Shown here piece after piece: positions 41,470-43,955 of a DNA stretch of 43,955 bases (position 1 is its first letter; the number at the start of each line of letters is the position of its first letter). Location of the stretch: NCBI GenBank assembly GCA_964431965.1, contig CAYSLU010000037.1:1-43955 (forward strand). The letters run 5' to 3'. The stretch comes from CAYSLU01 sp964431965 (GTDB taxonomy: Bacteria; Verrucomicrobiota; Kiritimatiellia; CAIKKV01; CAYSLU01). Under the pieces are notes generated by a model. That model saw only the letters and a list, made by a program, of their open reading frames with translations, was not told the DNA's origin and did no database searches. The translations under genes were made by a program, and so were the position numbers.

Positions 41470-42339
41470 ATGCCCGGCGAACGTCTCCTGTTGATCGACA
41501 CGGCGAATGTCCTGTATCGGGCGTTCTATGCCATCGGCGATCTGACGACGCGGGACGGGCGCCACACCAATGCGGTCTTCGGCTTCGTCCGGATGCTCAA
41601 GCAGTGGGAGCGCATCTGGCGGCCGACCCATTGGGCTGCTGTCTTCGACGAGGGGACGCCTCCGGACCGGCTGGCGCTGCTGGACACCTACAAAGCCAAC
41701 CGGGCCCCGACACCGGAAGCGCTTCGGCCTCAGTTCGACCTCCTCGACCGATACTTGACGTGCGGTCGCATTCCCCGCCTGAGACGACCCGACACGGAAG
41801 CCGACGATCTTATCGCGACCGCGGCGGTCCAGTTCCGCCAGAGCGTGGACGAGGTGCTCCTGTTGTCGAGCGACAAGGATCTGTTCCAGCTGGTCGATGA
41901 GCGGACTCGGATCATCTTGCCGGCGAAGGCCGACCAGGCGCTGGGTCCGGCCGAAGTGAGCGCCAGGGTTGGCGTTCCGCCGAATCGCATCGTGGACTGG
42001 CTCGCGCTTGTCGGAGATGCGGTGGACAACGTTCCCGGGGTGCGCGGCATCGGAGACAAGACAGCCGCCGACTTGATCGCTCTGTCGTCGTCACTCGACG
42101 ATCTGCTTGCACACCCGGAGCGGGCGCGATCCGCCAAGGTGCGGGACGCGCTTGGGGGGAGTCGCCAACTGGTTCTTCGGAACGCGCAGATTGTCACGCT
42201 CAAGACGGATGTGCCGTTGGCTGCGAGCCTTGAGGACATGCGGGTCCAGGCGCCGGACGAGGACGCGCTGATGCGGTTCTTTGACGAGATGGAGTTCCAC
42301 TCCATGGCCTCCGAGCTTCGGACTCAGAGCCTGTGCTGA
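41470..42339 (+). CDS. Stand-alone 5'-3' exonuclease (PolA N-terminal domain type)
   Basis: 289-residue FEN-type nuclease matching the first domain of DNA polymerase I: LLIDTANVLYRAFYAI, FDEGTPPDRLALLDTYKANR, TEADDLIATAAVQF, LLSSDKDLFQLV and the helix-hairpin-helix region DWLALVGDAVDNVPGVRGIG. It would remove RNA primers and flaps. The frame ends at a normal stop just past the exonuclease domain (MEFHSMASEL), with no polymerase sequence in any frame before the gap. It starts 2 bases after the secretin stop. The downstream genes are coaE and rho, which commonly follow polA, so this may be one half of a split polA or a dedicated exonuclease. Confidence 0.88.
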   Translation: MPGERLLLIDTANVLYRAFYAIGDLTTRDGRHTNAVFGFVRMLKQWERIWRPTHWAAVFDEGTPPDRLALLDTYKANRAPTPEALRPQFDLLDRYLTCGRIPRLRRPDTEADDLIATAAVQFRQSVDEVLLLSSDKDLFQLVDERTRIILPAKADQALGPAEVSARVGVPPNRIVDWLALVGDAVDNVPGVRGIGDKTAADLIALSSSLDDLLAHPERARSAKVRDALGGSRQLVLRNAQIVTLKTDVPLAASLEDMRVQAPDEDALMRFFDEMEFHSMASELRTQSLC

Positions 42340-42373
42340 GCGCCCAGCGCCCCAAAAAAGGTTTGCCGGAGGC

Positions 42374-42403
42374 TTGACAGGCGGGATCTGAAGCGGGTAT
42401 AAA
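42374..42403 (+). promoter_or_regulatory. Strong sigma-70-type promoter upstream of the coaE-rho gap
   Basis: TTGACA (42374-42379), an 18-base spacer and TATAAA (42398-42403) form the best promoter match in the window. Transcription would start near 42410, leaving at least 170 bases of leader before the gap. Confidence 0.75.
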
Positions 42404-42437
42404 CCTACCCGCAAACATTGATCCTCCTTTACGCTCC

Positions 42438-42481
42438 GCAAGTCCCACACTTTTCCGTTCGTTTCTTCGCGCCGGACTTGC
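42438..42481 (+). other. Inverted repeat in the leader before the second gap
   Basis: GCAAGTCC (42438-42445) and GGACTTGC (42474-42481) can pair as an 8-bp stem around a 28-base, pyrimidine-rich loop. It lies about 30 bases after the predicted transcription start. It may be a regulatory leader structure; there is no U-run after it, so it is not a simple terminator. The rest of 42404-42586 shows no supported gene; an ATG at 42579 runs straight into the gap. Confidence 0.3.
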
Positions 42482-42586
42482 AGCGGCGTTGCCAGAGCGG
42501 CACCGCGGCGGGGCGTGAGGCGGGTATGGCGGCACATCCTCGATCCCGGTGTCATTCCGGACTCCCTTTTGGGCGACCATGTTCAA

Positions 42587-42686
42587 NNNNNNNNNNNNNN
42601 NNNNNNNNNNNNNNNNNNNNNNNNNNNNNNNNNNNNNNNNNNNNNNNNNNNNNNNNNNNNNNNNNNNNNNNNNNNNNNNNNNNNNN
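42587..42686. other. Assembly gap of 100 N
   Basis: Exactly 100 undetermined bases, probably a placeholder of unknown true size. It removes the 5' part of coaE and whatever gene begins after the promoter at 42374. Confidence 0.99.
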
Positions 42687-42931
42687 TGTACGAGGCCGGC
42701 ATGGAGGGCGAGTGGAACTCGGTTGCGTGCGTGGCGAGCCCTCGGGAAGACCAGATGTCCCGGCTGTTGGGGAGGGGCGTCAGCCGCGAGAAGGCTTTGG
42801 CGATGCTGGGCTCGCAGATGCCGGTCGAGGAGAAGATGAGCCGGGCGGATTACGTGTTGTTCAATTGCGGAACGATCGATCTGGTTGGCGCACAGGTGCG
42901 CCGCATGCTCGGTCACATCGTGGAGACATGA
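42687..42931 (+). CDS. coaE: Dephospho-CoA kinase (CoaE), C-terminal part; 5' end lost in gap
   Basis: Last step of coenzyme A synthesis. Only about 80 C-terminal residues are visible, first full codon at 42689. They match the family: LYEAGMEGEWNSVACVAS, EDQMSRLLGRGVSREKALAM, QMPVEEKMSRADYVLFNCGT. The N-terminal P-loop (TGGIGSGKS type) must lie in the gap. Its stop overlaps the rho start (ATGA). Confidence 0.88.
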
Positions 42932-43955
42932 CCATGGACGAGAGGCCGGACAATAGTAACCATATGGATCGTCGGGGCATGCGCCCCCGGCGGCCGCGGA
43001 TGGCGCGTGACAACCGGCGGCGTGATCCCCGGATGGTCGACCCGATGGGGGGGAACCAGATGGGGGGGAACCAGATGGACTACCCGCACCGCTCGGTGCC
43101 GTACCAGCCGGACCCGCCGCCCCCGTCCGATCCGTCGGCCCCCTCTGGGCCTCAGGTCGTCGACGACGGATCGGGCGCCGCTCCTCGTCAGGGCCCGGTG
43201 CGCGTGGGCACACCGCAGGCGTTGAACCTATCCGAGATGCAGCGCATGCCGGTTCCGGAGCTCCATCAGATGGCGGATGGCTTCGGCCTGGCCGAGCTCG
43301 GCGCGCTTCGGAAGCACGAACTGATCTTCGAGATTCTCAAGGCCAACGCGCGGCTTAACGGAACGATGCACGGCAAGGGCGTGCTGGAGATTTTGCCCGA
43401 CGGATTCGGGTTCCTGCGCTCGCCCTACTACAACTACCTCCCGTGTCCCGAGGACATCTACGTGTCCCCGTCGCAGATCCGGCGATTTGCGCTTCGGACC
43501 GGCGACCTTGTGGACGGCGAGATCCGGGCGCCCAAGGACAAGGAGCGCTTCTTCGCCCTGCTGAAGGTCGATCGGGTGAACGAGGGCGATCCCGAGCGAT
43601 CTCGGACCAAGGTTCCCTTCGAGAACCTGACGCCTCTCTTCCCGAACCAGCGCTTCATACTGGAAGCCGAGCAGGAGGAGATATCCATGCGCGTGCTCGA
43701 CATCTTCTCCCCGATCGGCCGGGGGCAGCGGGGGCTGATCGTGGCGCCTCCCCGGACGGGCAAGACGGTGCTGCTCCAGAAGATCGCGAACAGCATCTCG
43801 CGCAATCACCCGGACGCCCACCTGATCGTGCTGCTCATCGACGAGCGGCCGGAGGAAGTGACCGACATGGAGCGGAGCACGAAGGCGAACGTGCTGAGTT
43901 CGACATTCGACGAGCCGCCCGAGCGCCACGTCCAGGTTGCGGAGATGGTCATCGA
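42928..43955 (+). CDS. rho: Transcription termination factor Rho, N-terminal part; runs off window
   Basis: Hexameric RNA helicase that ends transcription. About 342 residues are visible. A basic, Met/Arg/Pro-rich extension (about 1-95) precedes the Rho N-terminal helical domain (ALNLSEMQRMPVPELHQMAD, LRKHELIFEILKANARLNG). The cold-shock-like RNA-binding domain reads GVLEILPDGFGFLRSPYYNY and DIYVSPSQIRRFALRTGDLV. The motor follows with Walker A VAPPRTGKTVLLQKIANSIS and LLIDERPEEVTDMERS. The frame is open to the last base. The N-terminal extension contains a duplicated MGGNQ unit. Confidence 0.96.
   Translation, partial: MTMDERPDNSNHMDRRGMRPRRPRMARDNRRRDPRMVDPMGGNQMGGNQMDYPHRSVPYQPDPPPPSDPSAPSGPQVVDDGSGAAPRQGPVRVGTPQALNLSEMQRMPVPELHQMADGFGLAELGALRKHELIFEILKANARLNGTMHGKGVLEILPDGFGFLRSPYYNYLPCPEDIYVSPSQIRRFALRTGDLVDGEIRAPKDKERFFALLKVDRVNEGDPERSRTKVPFENLTPLFPNQRFILEAEQEEISMRVLDIFSPIGRGQRGLIVAPPRTGKTVLLQKIANSISRNHPDAHLIVLLIDERPEEVTDMERSTKANVLSSTFDEPPERHVQVAEMVI
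43045..43074 (+). repeat. 15-bp tandem duplication inside rho
   Basis: Two perfect copies of ATGGGGGGGAACCAG (43045-43059 and 43060-43074) encode MGGNQ twice in the disordered N-terminal extension. The frame is kept. Copy number could vary between strains by slippage. Confidence 0.8.

Noticed and set aside
42340..42373. Terminator after the exonuclease gene (GCGCCCAGCGCC followed by A-run)
   Set aside because: The stem is only 4 bp, and the homopolymer run is A on the plus strand, so it would not end plus-strand transcription.

Overview
The window is GC-rich bacterial DNA with dense, often 4-base-overlapping genes. It is a scaffold rather than a finished sequence: there are two runs of exactly 100 N (4722-4821 and 42587-42686). 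Outer-membrane genes (BamA, Skp/OmpH, LpxD) show a Gram-negative cell. A five-gene pilus locus has the content and order of the Akkermansia Amuc_1102-1101-1100-1099-1098 cluster. Secreted proteins carry DxDxDG calcium-binding repeats, and there are a sulfatase-family enzyme and a UroD-family methyltransferase. Together these point to the PVC superphylum, most likely Kiritimatiellota or a relative (inference; no search was run). HydF implies an [FeFe]-hydrogenase and therefore an anaerobic, fermentative lifestyle.

Layout. 1-456: intergenic, with two copies of a roughly 74-bp hairpin-bearing repeat. 457-4721 (+): a eukaryotic-type chorismate mutase, a ribose-type ABC permease, a sugar-binding protein and an MFS transporter cut by the first gap. 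11604-4822 (-): an operon of MFS-fused spermidine synthase-like protein, HydF, an unknown transglutaminase-like protein, a sulfatase-family protein and a UroD-family protein, also cut by the first gap. 11722-17010 (+): a small secretin-like protein, a bifunctional fucokinase/GDP-fucose pyrophosphorylase and a secreted terpene-cyclase-fold protein. 17100-32386 (+): a long housekeeping run, ispE / tRNA-Gln / prs / rplY / pth / rpsF / ssb / rpsR / rplI / dnaB / bamA / skp / lpxD / galE / pncC / recA / alaS / zinc-ribbon protein. It ends at a strong bidirectional terminator facing a secreted protein gene on the minus strand (34047-32701).

34415-42339 (+): the pilus locus (Amuc_1102-like, PilM-PilN fusion, Amuc_1100-like, Amuc_1099-like, secretin), followed 2 bases later by a stand-alone 5'-3' exonuclease. 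After a strong promoter and the second gap come the 3' part of coaE and the 5' part of rho.

Main points of interest: the last 16 codons of ispE lie inside a tRNA-Gln gene; three promoters place the start codon at the predicted transcription start (leaderless genes); the Akkermansia-type pilus locus has PilM and PilN fused; a plant/yeast-type chorismate mutase sits in a sugar-transport operon; a sulfatase-family enzyme has Thr in place of the formylglycine precursor; hydF sits apart from hydE/hydG; AlaRS is of the short class; and an exonuclease-only gene sits in the usual polA position before coaE and rho.
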